From a virus, in the IMG/VR virus record IMGVR_UViG_3300006121_000011, positions 1 to 50,300 of that record: a DNA stretch of 50,300 bases. One strand, given 5' to 3'. Below the pieces are notes generated by a model that was given only the letters and a program-made list of their open reading frames with translations, had not been told where the DNA came from and did no database searches. The first letter of the stretch is position 1. Every line of letters begins with the position of its first letter. The position numbers were made by a program, and so were the translations under genes. Positions 9,110 to 17,398 of this stretch are shown piece after piece.

Positions 9110-9403
9110 TTAATTCAAAATTGAATAATTGTAAGTTGAGGTATCAGTAGCCCCACATAAAACCGTAAATCCAGTGCCAGCCGTAACGGTTTTCATGGCC
9201 GGTGGCGTGGTAATCGTGCCGCCTTGCGTATTCATGGAAATAATAACCATAGAAGTTGCCGCCATGTTTGAATTTGTAATTGTAATAGTACCAGCCCCAG
9301 TACATACAAACGTACCTTTTTGTGGCAAAGCCATTCCAAGAACTGTTTGGGCAAAAGCAGTTGAAGGCAACAAAAACAATAAAAGAGCAACAAGCGTTTT
9401 CAT
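9110..9403 (-). CDS. exported small beta-rich protein
   Basis: 97 residues with a clear Sec signal peptide: MKTLVALLLFLLPSTAFAQ, with likely cleavage after AFA. The mature part, about 78 residues, is Thr/Gly-rich and looks beta-stranded, with two cysteines (in FVCTG and VLCGA) that could form a disulfide in the periplasm. It sits between the SGNH fibre and the pre-portal genes. A secreted product in a virion operon is unusual; it may act in the host envelope, but the sequence does not say how. Confidence 0.65.
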   Translation of the reverse strand: MKTLVALLLFLLPSTAFAQTVLGMALPQKGTFVCTGAGTITITNSNMAATSMVIISMNTQGGTITTPPAMKTVTAGTGFTVLCGATDTSTYNYSILN

Positions 9404-9404
9404 A

Positions 9405-11147
9405 TTACAATCCTGTAAAGGTTGAAACCAAAGATGCTACGGGAACAGCCGCAAGTTGATGTCCGGTTGGCGCGGGATGCGTACCGTCAATAGTGGGAAG
9501 CTGTTGAATGATATAAGTGCTGGTTGCATCGGTAGCTACACCAAGATTATAAGATATAATCTGCGTAGCTGTGTTAGCCGAAATTGTGCCTACTGACCCC
9601 GCGCCTGTGCCACCCGTAATGATAATGATATAACCAATCCATTGATTGGTCGTCCATGATTTAGTGGTATCATTTAGATAAGTAGTGCCGCCCGCCCCCG
9701 ATGCCGTACCGGAAACAGCCGGTGAAGTTTGTTGTACCCACCAACGGCCACCATTTTGCGTAAGGACGTTTGATGAATTGGCTTCTACCGTATTCGCCGT
9801 TTCAATATAGCCAGATAATGGAGCCGGAACAGTCCTAATCCATGCGTTAAGCGCAAGGCGATTTGTTTCATAAACTTGAACACCGCCGCCACTTACATAA
9901 GAACCGTTACCGGTTGAACCATTAAGGGTGAAAGTCGTTGCGCCCGTTACAGTGACAACAAAAGTTCCATTAGCCGCCGTGTTGCCTGTAACGCCGGAAA
10001 TAGTCGTTGTTTGCCCTGTCGTTAAATAATGGTTTGACGATGTGGTAATCTGGATCGGGCTTGCATTGGTTGCGCCGCTGATCGTAGTTGTGACCGGCGT
10101 TTGATTAGTCGTTGTAACGAATTTATCCGTTGAAGTTGTGCGTGGAAAATAGGTAGTTTGATATACCGGAATACCGCGAGATGCAAAACGATTCCAATGT
10201 AACAACAAATTGGCCTGTAAAGTTGCCAATGTTTGGTTGTTAATATCGTTGCTGCCCCATTCCGTAATCGCATATTCAAGGCTAGACACATGACGTTGCA
10301 AAGCGGGGGCGTTAGAATAAACCAAACTTTCTGCTAACGTGGAACCAGCAACGGCTAATTGTGCGTAATTAAGAGTTGGGGTAGCTGAATAACCGCCAAC
10401 ACCGCGCACACCAAATCCGTAGTTTTGTGAAGTATAAGTAGAGTTTTGCGGCGTTACATCACCTGAACCGGCCATAATGCTATCGCCAAACAAACCGATT
10501 GCAGCAGAAGTTTTTGGATAAGTAGCCCCAAGAATGGCAACAGGATTATAACAATTAGACCCCGAGCCACTATTGGCTAATGCACCAGTTCCATTTGCGC
10601 TATCTACCGCATTGTTTCCGTAACTCCATGTAGTTGTCCCCTGTGCGTTTAATGGCCATTTTTGCCCAGAAGAAACAGTTACAGTAACGCGTACATAGGC
10701 TGTAGTGGCGGCAGGAAGATCATAAGGAATAACGTCAGAAATAACTTCCGAATTGTTGTTAATTACAACCGCCGAAGAGCCGCTAAATGTCATGGGAATA
10801 TAGGTAGACCCTACTTCCAAGGCGGCATTGACGGTGATTGCATTGCCAGGACCGGCTTGAACCAAAGCCGTGCTGATCCCATAATTCGGAAATACTACTT
10901 TCAAATCATAAGTATATTGTGGAAAATAAAATGGAATACGATAAGTGCGTTGCGTGTCAGTACCGTTGCTTAGACCAGTACCGGCGTTCAAATCGCATTG
11001 CGAGACTATTTGCCCCGCGCCATAAGAATTTAATCGACGAACGATAGATGTAGACAAAGACGTAGCCCCAGTGCCACCAGATGATGTGGCCAATGTGCCA
11101 TTTGTTATGCTTGAGGCATTTGGTGTAGCAACTGCTTTAAGAACCAT
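9405..11147 (-). CDS. tail fibre with SGNH/GDSL esterase domain
   Basis: 580 residues. The N-terminus (1-75) is a Ser/Thr/Gly-rich virion-attachment region. A beta domain follows, then an SGNH hydrolase: block I GDSI with Ser223, GSND (298-301) and the final D554-x-x-H557 in DGTHPAPTGHQL. Between blocks III and V lie two inserted beta modules, one with the SGVTGNTAANGTFVVTVTGA signature common in environmental phage fibres and one like TKSWTTNQWIGYIIIITGG. Enzymes of this fold remove acyl groups from polysaccharides, so it probably trims host capsule or O-antigen during adsorption. All catalytic residues are present. Substrate unknown. Confidence 0.8.
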   Translation of the reverse strand: MVLKAVATPNASSITNGTLATSSGGTGATSLSTSIVRRLNSYGAGQIVSQCDLNAGTGLSNGTDTQRTYRIPFYFPQYTYDLKVVFPNYGISTALVQAGPGNAITVNAALEVGSTYIPMTFSGSSAVVINNNSEVISDVIPYDLPAATTAYVRVTVTVSSGQKWPLNAQGTTTWSYGNNAVDSANGTGALANSGSGSNCYNPVAILGATYPKTSAAIGLFGDSIMAGSGDVTPQNSTYTSQNYGFGVRGVGGYSATPTLNYAQLAVAGSTLAESLVYSNAPALQRHVSSLEYAITEWGSNDINNQTLATLQANLLLHWNRFASRGIPVYQTTYFPRTTSTDKFVTTTNQTPVTTTISGATNASPIQITTSSNHYLTTGQTTTISGVTGNTAANGTFVVTVTGATTFTLNGSTGNGSYVSGGGVQVYETNRLALNAWIRTVPAPLSGYIETANTVEANSSNVLTQNGGRWWVQQTSPAVSGTASGAGGTTYLNDTTKSWTTNQWIGYIIIITGGTGAGSVGTISANTATQIISYNLGVATDATSTYIIQQLPTIDGTHPAPTGHQLAAVPVASLVSTFTGL

Positions 11148-11149
11148 GA

Positions 11150-11488
11150 TTAGTTACCTTCGCCAATCGCAAAATATACGTTTCCAGAACCACTTGCCAA
11201 AATAATGGCAACGTTGGTCGCTGGCATACCCATTCCAATTACAACTTCAGCACCGGGTGCTACAAAATCAGGACTTGACGTGGTTGCTGTTGCCGATGAT
11301 GTTCCATAAGCAATAAAAGCTGTTCCACTTGCTCCATTATAAACATGCAAATCAGTATAGCCCCCAGCAAATCCCGCCGTTCCAGAAACGGCAGCGGGTT
11401 GCGCAACAACGGTATTTTGGCTGCTTGTTGTAGCCGCCAATGTATAGCTGGAACCAAATCCCTTAAAATTCTTTAATGTAATGGTCAC
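11150..11488 (-). CDS. small beta-rich virion protein
   Basis: 112 residues from a GTG at 11488. I prefer this start because it overlaps the TGA of the upstream fibre gene (GTGA) and has AGGAG about nine bases upstream. An in-frame TTG at 11506 would add six residues. The sequence is Ala/Gly/Thr/Ser-rich with alternating hydrophobics (VAIILASGSGNVYFAIGEG), typical of a fibre accessory or fibre tip. It is packed between two fibre genes. Confidence 0.6.
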   Translation of the reverse strand: MTITLKNFKGFGSSYTLAATTSSQNTVVAQPAAVSGTAGFAGGYTDLHVYNGASGTAFIAYGTSSATATTSSPDFVAPGAEVVIGMGMPATNVAIILASGSGNVYFAIGEGN

Positions 11489-13071
11489 GACATTTTCTCC
11501 TGACAAATTAAATTGGCACCAACACTGGCTGGCGTTCCGTTAATAGTTGTAACTGCAACCGATAAAATATCGGGATAATTTCCTTTAATTAAATTAACCA
11601 ATGGAAAGAAATTATTTAAATCAAATGTTTGCAAACCAGAACCACCAGCAGGCGCCGTAAATGCATAAACAACTTCCCCACCCGATAATGCTGTAGCCGA
11701 AACATCTCTTGTTGCAAACGAATAAGCTGAACCCAAACTTGAAAGCGCCACAAATGATGCCCCCGTTAATACAACCGGTGATGTCGGCGTGCTGGCAATC
11801 AATTCAATTTGGCACAATGCACTTGACGTAATCACTAAACTAACAGGCAACAATTGACCACGATTGATATAACCAATTGTATAATTAATACCAGCGGTCA
11901 CCGCAGAAGATATGGGAAGTCCGGTTATAATGTCTTGAAAAGTTAAAGTGTTTGTGGTGTTTGCGGTAATAACTGCCGTTAATCCATTTGTTCCCAATGA
12001 GGGAAACAAAACATATTTACCGACCCATTGATTAGCCGTCCATGGAGTGCCAGAAACAACGGCTGTTGAAGTTGAACCTGATGTTATGGCAGCACTGGCT
12101 TGAGTGTATTCAATTGTCCCCATTGTGCGAGGCTGAATTGACAGAATTGGATAACGGACAGTATTTGAAGAAACGGTACGTTGTGGAACCTGAGCCGCCA
12201 TCCCATAGGAATAGGTAAAGCCACGTTGTGAATCAATGCCCCCCTCAACCAAAACTGAAACACCGTAATGATAAAAAGTTGTGCCACTTGTAACAGTTCC
12301 GATGTTACGCAATTCATAACGAGCAGGCAAATTACCGGTTCGGCACCATGGCGTAGAACCAAAATTTCCTTGCCCAATTTGATGCAAAATGTATTGCTCG
12401 CCATTAATCGTTACGCCCCAACGCAATGAACCAGCCCCATACCAAGCATATTCAATAAACAACATTTGAATGTTGCTCCAATTAATGCCTGTTTTTACAT
12501 TGTAGGGATCAGTCCAATTCTCGTAACTAATGCGAGTGTCCGTAGCAACACCCCCAATATTTGAACGGTAAACGCAAAACATTCCAGATGGGTTGGTTGC
12601 CGTGGGATCGGCCTGTTCAAAAAAGATGCCGTTACCGTCATCAAAAAATCCAACGCGTTGACGTTGATTTGTAACAGCGCCGCCAAAATTACACGCCGTT
12701 GCCATTTTCATGGTTTTGCCCGGCTGATAACGATGATAAGGGCGTGATTGACGAATGGCAATATCAGTTGACCCAGTCGTAATTGTCATTTGAACGCCGC
12801 CAGAAGACGATACAGCGGCTACAGTTGCACTGCCAGCCGTAAATGCTTCCCAACGCAAAGGCTGCGTACCATATTCAAAATCAGCTTCATAAATGTTTTG
12901 ATGAGCCGATATAAGCATACGGCTTGTTACATCCCGCAGACGTTGCGGCAATTGAAAACGAGCAGTGTTGGTTTCAATAGTATTCTGCGCCCCATTGTTA
13001 TCAAATATCGTAACTGGAGTCTTCCCAGCCATGTTGTCAGAAAGGCCAGATGTGCCGGGACTAATTGCCAT
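11485..13071 (-). CDS. tail fibre / structural protein
   Basis: 528 residues, beta-rich, no catalytic signature seen. It contains a module (TPWTANQWVGKYVLFPSLG) related to the NQWIGY module in the SGNH fibre, and a C-terminal region with TPTSPVVLTGASFVALSSLG. The shared module shows recombination or common ancestry between the two fibre genes. Probably a fibre or receptor-binding component; which subunit contacts the host cannot be told from sequence. Confidence 0.65.
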   Translation of the reverse strand: MAISPGTSGLSDNMAGKTPVTIFDNNGAQNTIETNTARFQLPQRLRDVTSRMLISAHQNIYEADFEYGTQPLRWEAFTAGSATVAAVSSSGGVQMTITTGSTDIAIRQSRPYHRYQPGKTMKMATACNFGGAVTNQRQRVGFFDDGNGIFFEQADPTATNPSGMFCVYRSNIGGVATDTRISYENWTDPYNVKTGINWSNIQMLFIEYAWYGAGSLRWGVTINGEQYILHQIGQGNFGSTPWCRTGNLPARYELRNIGTVTSGTTFYHYGVSVLVEGGIDSQRGFTYSYGMAAQVPQRTVSSNTVRYPILSIQPRTMGTIEYTQASAAITSGSTSTAVVSGTPWTANQWVGKYVLFPSLGTNGLTAVITANTTNTLTFQDIITGLPISSAVTAGINYTIGYINRGQLLPVSLVITSSALCQIELIASTPTSPVVLTGASFVALSSLGSAYSFATRDVSATALSGGEVVYAFTAPAGGSGLQTFDLNNFFPLVNLIKGNYPDILSVAVTTINGTPASVGANLICQEKMS

Positions 13072-13082
13072 TTTATAAACCT

Positions 13083-13949
13083 TTAATTAATTTGTTGAAC
13101 GATAAATGACGAACCACTCAAAACGGTAGATGCAGACGCATTGCTTGCATTCTGTGCAAATTGAATCGTAAGCGTACCAGCGGTAGAAACAAAAATAGTT
13201 CCCTCAATATCAATTCGAGCCGCCGTAACAGCCGTAACCGCGCCAACAGCACCAGCTAAAACAACAGAACGACTTTGCGTAATCGACCCACCATTTTGCG
13301 TAGATGCTTCATAAACAATTGTTGAGGCCGTACAAGTCCCGCCTACAGCCGCCTGAACACCACCGGCAACGTTACTTGTCGTGTACAATGTTGCATAAAA
13401 CACATAATTTTTATTGGCCAAAACGTTAACACTAAGGCCAGTAACGTTTGCCAAAACAATAGAATTTGTTACCGAAAATGGTGTCGATACAACTTTTTGA
13501 CCCGACCATTTAACATATCCGGTAACAGTCAAACTTTGTGCAGCATCAAAGGTTGCAGCCAATACAGGGGATGCAGTCCCACCAGTTGTGTAAACATTCA
13601 CAACCCCAGAGGTTCCCAAAGCCCCAATATCAAATTCATTATCAGTGCTATAAAGATAGGCAGCATAAGAATTTACAAATGGAGCAGAACCCCCATTTGA
13701 ATTGTTTATCCCAAAATCTGCGTAATGGGTTAATGCCGTACCCTGATCCGCAGTAACGACATAATCAGAACTTGCCGAAATGCCGTTTGACAAATTTTGT
13801 AAATTAATCTGCCAATAATTGTTTTGATTTGAATTAAGCTGCGCAGCAATCGTTGAATTAACGTCAGAAACACCTGGTGGCCCAGATGTTAATGGACAAA
13901 GAATTTCATCGCCGCCTGTGTAGATGTCTGCTAAACCTGATGCTGGCAT
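13083..13949 (-). CDS. tail fibre protein
   Basis: 288 residues. The region around 35-120 (NYWQINLQNLSNGISASSDY, ADFGINNSNGG, DNEFDIGALG) matches a motif set widespread in phage fibre proteins, followed by a Thr/Val-rich beta tail with SFIVQQIN at the end. The start ATG is five bases after the upstream stop with no strong ribosome site, suggesting coupling. A fibre role is likely; receptor unknown. Confidence 0.7.
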   Translation of the reverse strand: MPASGLADIYTGGDEILCPLTSGPPGVSDVNSTIAAQLNSNQNNYWQINLQNLSNGISASSDYVVTADQGTALTHYADFGINNSNGGSAPFVNSYAAYLYSTDNEFDIGALGTSGVVNVYTTGGTASPVLAATFDAAQSLTVTGYVKWSGQKVVSTPFSVTNSIVLANVTGLSVNVLANKNYVFYATLYTTSNVAGGVQAAVGGTCTASTIVYEASTQNGGSITQSRSVVLAGAVGAVTAVTAARIDIEGTIFVSTAGTLTIQFAQNASNASASTVLSGSSFIVQQIN

Positions 13950-13952
13950 TTT

Positions 13953-14123
13953 TTAATCCGTATAAACATTGGGATCACGTTCAAAAATTCGCCCATTAGA
14001 AAATTCATAAATCCAAGGGCGCGTATATTTGCGATGCCAATCTGGATCAGCAAATAAAACTTCATTTTGCCAAGATATAATCTTGGTCGGTGGAGGCGTA
14101 AATGGATAAAGCGGAGTACTCAA
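13953..14123 (-). CDS. small hypothetical protein (TTG start)
   Basis: 56 residues from TTG at 14123, filling the gap between two genes almost exactly (one base after the upstream stop, three before the next gene). The product (MSTPLYPFTPPPTKIISWQN then an aromatic-rich rest) reads like a real protein with DPDWHRKYTRPWIYEF. No ATG is available in frame and no strong ribosome site is visible, so translation would depend on coupling. Confidence 0.5.
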   Translation of the reverse strand: MSTPLYPFTPPPTKIISWQNEVLFADPDWHRKYTRPWIYEFSNGRIFERDPNVYTD

Positions 14124-14124
14124 T

Positions 14125-14337
14125 TTATTTCATCCCAAAATTGCCGCGATCAGTTTCAACCGTCTTGGGTTTTTTGCTTTTAGCCCAATGCATAGCCTTG
14201 CCCGATTTAATTGTTTCAGCCGCCTTCTTCTGGCTATAAGCAATCGCAACAGCCTGCTTTTGTGGCTTGCCAGCCTTCATTTCAGTGGCAATGTTTTTGC
14301 CAAACGCTTTTTTGCTAGGTGATTTAACTAGTGGCAT
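14125..14337 (-). CDS. small basic phage protein
   Basis: 70 residues, strongly basic. It carries the segment KAFGKNIATEMKAGKPQKQA followed by VAIAYS, a signature of small basic proteins found next to terminase or virion genes in many phages; their function is unknown. Its stop and the TTG of the next gene are one base apart. Confidence 0.65.
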   Translation of the reverse strand: MPLVKSPSKKAFGKNIATEMKAGKPQKQAVAIAYSQKKAAETIKSGKAMHWAKSKKPKTVETDRGNFGMK

Positions 14338-14522
14338 TATTCTTCCTTATATTCTTCCGGAGATGGGTTTTTAACAATATTCTTAACTGGAGATACCGAA
14401 GCGGCAATCAAACGATGGACATGAGAAGAAGAAAGACCAAATTCATCGCCTAATTCAGAATAAGTCATTCCTTGCGCCCTGCGCCGCACCATCTGCTTAA
14501 CACGATGCTCGTGCTGCCCCAT
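14337..14522 (-). CDS. small helix-turn-helix protein
   Basis: 61 residues. Residues 5-42 form a helix-turn-helix of the sigma-70 region 4 / resolvase type: RRRAQGMTYSELGDEFGLS followed by SSHVHRLI, the recognition helix. The start overlaps the preceding stop as TAATG. It may regulate the late operon in which it lies or act on DNA packaging. Too short for a full sigma factor. Confidence 0.65.
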   Translation of the reverse strand: MGQHEHRVKQMVRRRAQGMTYSELGDEFGLSSSHVHRLIAASVSPVKNIVKNPSPEEYKEE

Positions 14523-14680
14523 TATTTTTCCTCGTATTCACGATCCATCAAGGGATTATGCTTGATGTTACCACGAAACAAATGCTCGTTTGTATGCAAA
14601 TGCTTTTTCGCACCCTTATGCTCTTTGGGATGCGGCGGCTCAACATTGTTGTGCATCATAGCTTTAACTTTATTTTTCAT
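14522..14680 (-). CDS. His-rich microprotein
   Basis: 52 residues, seven of them histidine, many basic (PPHPKEHKGAKKHLHTNEHL). Start ATG at 14680 directly follows the upstream TAA; the stop overlaps the next start as TAATG. The coupling on both sides supports translation. Metal or nucleic acid binding is possible from composition alone. Confidence 0.6.
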   Translation of the reverse strand: MKNKVKAMMHNNVEPPHPKEHKGAKKHLHTNEHLFRGNIKHNPLMDREYEEK

Positions 14681-14884
14681 TTAATCCTCGCTCTTATAAG
14701 AATTAGCCCGAATACGAGTAGCGCCTTGCTTTTTGTTCATATGCATTAAATGACCATGACGTAAATGTTCCGCAACATGTTCATGTTCTTTTTTGCCAGA
14801 ATGTTTATGTTTGTTTTCAGCATTAACCGCAGCTTTATCCGCCATGCGATCTTCTTTGCTATGTTCCCACTGTTTAAGATTCAT
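14681..14884 (-). CDS. His-rich microprotein
   Basis: 67 residues, nine histidines clustered at 26-48 (HKHSGKKEHEHVAEHLRHGH). Charged and helical, no membrane segment. It resembles its neighbour at 14522-14680 in composition and the pair may be diverged duplicates. Function unknown. Confidence 0.6.
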   Translation of the reverse strand: MNLKQWEHSKEDRMADKAAVNAENKHKHSGKKEHEHVAEHLRHGHLMHMNKKQGATRIRANSYKSED

Positions 14885-15187
14885 TTAATTTCCTTGTAAA
14901 ATAGCCGTCACGGCCTTGTTGTTTTCAAAATTCATTGGGAGCCGATTATGTGGGACAGTCTTTTGCGCGAAAGAACATTGAGAATATGATGGAGGGGTAA
15001 TCAAATAATCTCCGCTTTCAGTTATAAGCGCAACCGCAACATAATCGGCCACCTCTGAAGGGTATTCTTCTTTGCGATACATCTGCGCAACCTTGCGGCG
15101 TTCTCTCAATGGAATTTCCTTAATAGGAAAATCAACCAAAATGTGACCTGTGTCTTTAGCCGTTTGTAGATTGGTAAGATAAGACAT
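14885..15187 (-). CDS. hypothetical protein, first gene after a strong promoter
   Basis: 100 residues; contains LRERRKVAQMYRKEEYPSEV and a beta-like middle (YVAVALITESGDYLITPPS). It lies just downstream of the promoter at 15206-15234, with TAGGGG as ribosome site and a leader of about ten bases. It would therefore be the first product of the downstream structural transcript. Function not recognised. Confidence 0.6.
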   Translation of the reverse strand: MSYLTNLQTAKDTGHILVDFPIKEIPLRERRKVAQMYRKEEYPSEVADYVAVALITESGDYLITPPSYSQCSFAQKTVPHNRLPMNFENNKAVTAILQGN

Positions 15188-15205
15188 AAAAAATCCCCTA
15201 CCAGC

Positions 15206-15234
15206 ATCTTATGCCATGTGTTTAGTTAAGTCAA
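15206..15234 (-). promoter_or_regulatory. sigma-70 promoter for the structural operon
   Basis: On the minus strand: -35 TTGACT (15234-15229), a 17-bp spacer, -10 TAAGAT (15211-15206). Transcription would start near 15199, about 12 bases before the gene at 15187. The -35 overlaps the stop codon of the small gene upstream. Confidence 0.65.
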
Positions 15235-15353
15235 ACATTCTTATTAAGGGCTTTGCAAAAAGCCTTATGCGTCATTTCTTTTTTTGGTTTTTCCTTAACC
15301 GGCGGCTTAACCGGACGATTAATTGCGCCTGAAGATAATTTATTAACTGTCAT
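15231..15353 (-). CDS. small hypothetical protein overlapping the end of the large terminase
   Basis: 40 residues, Lys/Pro-rich (KPPVKEKPKKEMTHKAF). The ATG at 15353 lies inside the last codons of the large terminase gene in another frame. It fills the gap before the promoter, whose -35 box includes its stop. Short, so uncertain. Confidence 0.45.
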   Translation of the reverse strand: MTVNKLSSGAINRPVKPPVKEKPKKEMTHKAFCKALNKNV

Positions 15354-17022
15354 GGAACACCGGAGGGTCAAGGTTTCTACGTTCATAAGTCATAGGCTCG
15401 ACAAGGTTCATATCATAAACCCTGCTTGTCGCATCAAGTAAATCATCATGTGCCCCAAAAGGAAATTGCAAATATTCCTGCATAAGGCGAACAGTCAAAT
15501 CATAAATTTGTTTTTCATTATCTTTCTTTTTAAGAGCTTTTGCAACAAGATCAAAACTACCAGCATCAAGAAATTGCTGTTGCTTTTTTGTCAGCCCCCT
15601 AAATTCAGAATAAACGATAGCCTGATATTGTTTTGATTCAGGGTCATCCTCAATCCGCCAAGTCTGAGCGCGGCCATCATGCCAAACCGCATTAGGCAAT
15701 AAAAGCCTTCTATTGCGAAAATCAGGCTCAAGCCTGTCAATTCGCGCTTCTTTTGATTGGCCAGAATTGTTTGACCAGTTTAATTCCTCAATCGCAAAAT
15801 TAATCATTGGCTTGTCAACTCGCATCCTTTCCTCAAAATACTCACGATCAGATTGCAAGCCGTATCGTTCCCATCCCACAGAAATGGTTCCTATTCCAGG
15901 TTCCCGCATCCATTTAACGTAAAGATTGCGTAAGGTTTCCCAGCGTTGAGAAAGCGACATCCGATGGCAAGCGCCGTCTAATAAATATTTCACGCCACCC
16001 TTGGCATATCCGATAACAACTATTGCCGTGTTGTCGCTGTCTTTGCCGCGACCAAGCGAAGGGTCGCCCATAATGCCAATATTAAGAATTGCTGGCCTGA
16101 CTTCATAGGACGTAAGCCACAAAGGTTGAAACCGCGCATCTTCATCAGCCAATGGGTTTTGTAATTGCTGACTAGCAATAGATTTTCTAGACGATTTCTT
16201 TTTAATGGTTTCCCATTCATGCTCGCTAAAAAATACTGGCTTTCCATCCATGCGTCCGTTTGAGGTCGCCGGAAACAATCTTTCGGAAACAGCGTTGCGA
16301 GAGATCATTGTCGCATATGTATCGTGCAAGCTATAACGCGTTCCAATGTAACGTTCTATATTTTCTCCGCCACCAAGATTAAGCGACATTTCCCAAGCCG
16401 AAGTCGTCTTTTCTATTTGATCGGCGGTTGATACCGATTCAACCGTCACAACGTCATCATAAACTCTACGCCTAAAATGTTTTGAAGTCGGCTGGCTATC
16501 GACAAGCCCCCAAGCCTCAATCGTCGCCTCTTTTGGATTTCCGTTACGCTTAACAATAATCCCGCCTTGTTCTGACCATTGTTGCGCTTGCTTTTGAGGT
16601 TCCGACCATAAAATATCGTCAAAGTCAGCTTTCAATTCTTCATTGATTTCAAATTCGCGTTTTATTTGTTTAAGAAATGCCGCGCTGATATTTCTGGTAT
16701 GTGCGAACATTCCAAACGTAACATCTGGGTCATTTAGAATATCCTGAATTGTCAAGGCAAAAGTTATGATGGTTGATTTGTAATGTCCTCGTGCCCACAA
16801 ATCCAAATGCCCATTGGGGCTTTCTTGCACTTGGCGGCAACGGTCAAATAGCCAATCTCGATTTGCGTCTGATCTTTTTAATCCAAAAACCAAAAGATAA
16901 AATAAATCATTTTTTGCTAATTGGCGGCGCGTTTCTTTTGCTAATTCGTTTGTCGTACATTTTGACAATGCGTTAGCGTACCAACGAATCGCTTCTTGTC
17001 GCGTTTTGGGTAATACCAACAT
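15343..17022 (-). CDS. large terminase subunit
   Basis: 559 residues: ATPase plus nuclease that cuts and pumps DNA into the prohead through the portal. Walker A-type loop ARGHYKST (77-84), Walker B VYDDVV (187-192) with the catalytic acid in the usual place, RNase H-like nuclease beginning IGIMGDPSLG (Asp320) and closing HDDLLD (525-530). The small terminase gene precedes it. The loop differs from the usual GxxxxGK(S/T) but is typical of many podovirus terminases. Confidence 0.9.
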   Translation of the reverse strand: MLVLPKTRQEAIRWYANALSKCTTNELAKETRRQLAKNDLFYLLVFGLKRSDANRDWLFDRCRQVQESPNGHLDLWARGHYKSTIITFALTIQDILNDPDVTFGMFAHTRNISAAFLKQIKREFEINEELKADFDDILWSEPQKQAQQWSEQGGIIVKRNGNPKEATIEAWGLVDSQPTSKHFRRRVYDDVVTVESVSTADQIEKTTSAWEMSLNLGGGENIERYIGTRYSLHDTYATMISRNAVSERLFPATSNGRMDGKPVFFSEHEWETIKKKSSRKSIASQQLQNPLADEDARFQPLWLTSYEVRPAILNIGIMGDPSLGRGKDSDNTAIVVIGYAKGGVKYLLDGACHRMSLSQRWETLRNLYVKWMREPGIGTISVGWERYGLQSDREYFEERMRVDKPMINFAIEELNWSNNSGQSKEARIDRLEPDFRNRRLLLPNAVWHDGRAQTWRIEDDPESKQYQAIVYSEFRGLTKKQQQFLDAGSFDLVAKALKKKDNEKQIYDLTVRLMQEYLQFPFGAHDDLLDATSRVYDMNLVEPMTYERRNLDPPVFHDS

Positions 17023-17037
17023 TTAATTAAATTAAAT

Positions 17038-17364
17038 TTAATGGGACGGCTTGCTTTCCTCTAGCATAGCCAGCACTTGCGCGGCAATAACATTCGCATC
17101 AGGTTGAGGAATTAAATCTTTGCCGTCTTGTCCGGTAACTTCGGCGCGTGACAATTTCGGAATATGATATTCGACAACGGCCATAAAAGCATTGAATGCG
17201 TCCTTTGGACTTTCTTCGGCCATGCGATCAAGCCAGCCAACAAGTCGATCAGCATTTCCTTCGACAAATTCCGCAATAGCCTGTCGCGCCCGAGTCGTCG
17301 ATTTATTCGGCGCACCCTTTGGTCTACCGCCGCCTTGTCCGTTATGTCCTTTTGGAGCTGCCAT
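17038..17364 (-). CDS. small terminase subunit (probable)
   Basis: 108 residues from ATG at 17364. The N-terminus is Gly/Lys-rich with GGRPKGAPNKSTTRARQAI, a motif common in small DNA-recognition proteins next to large terminases; the rest is helical (DRLVGWLDRMAEESPKDAF). An upstream in-frame start at 17442 would add 26 residues unlike the family. I prefer 17364 because a good promoter lies immediately before it, although no ribosome site is visible. It would select packaging sites on the genome. Confidence 0.7.
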   Translation of the reverse strand: MAAPKGHNGQGGGRPKGAPNKSTTRARQAIAEFVEGNADRLVGWLDRMAEESPKDAFNAFMAVVEYHIPKLSRAEVTGQDGKDLIPQPDANVIAAQVLAMLEESKPSH

Positions 17365-17370
17365 AAAACA

Positions 17371-17398
17371 AATATAGCAAAGTTTTTTATTTTTGCAA
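17371..17398 (-). promoter_or_regulatory. promoter for terminase genes, possibly leaderless
   Basis: On the minus strand: -35 TTGCAA (17398-17393), 16-bp spacer, -10 TATATT (17376-17371). Only six bases separate the -10 from the ATG at 17364, so the transcript would begin at or within a base or two of the start codon, with no room for a ribosome site. Confidence 0.5.
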
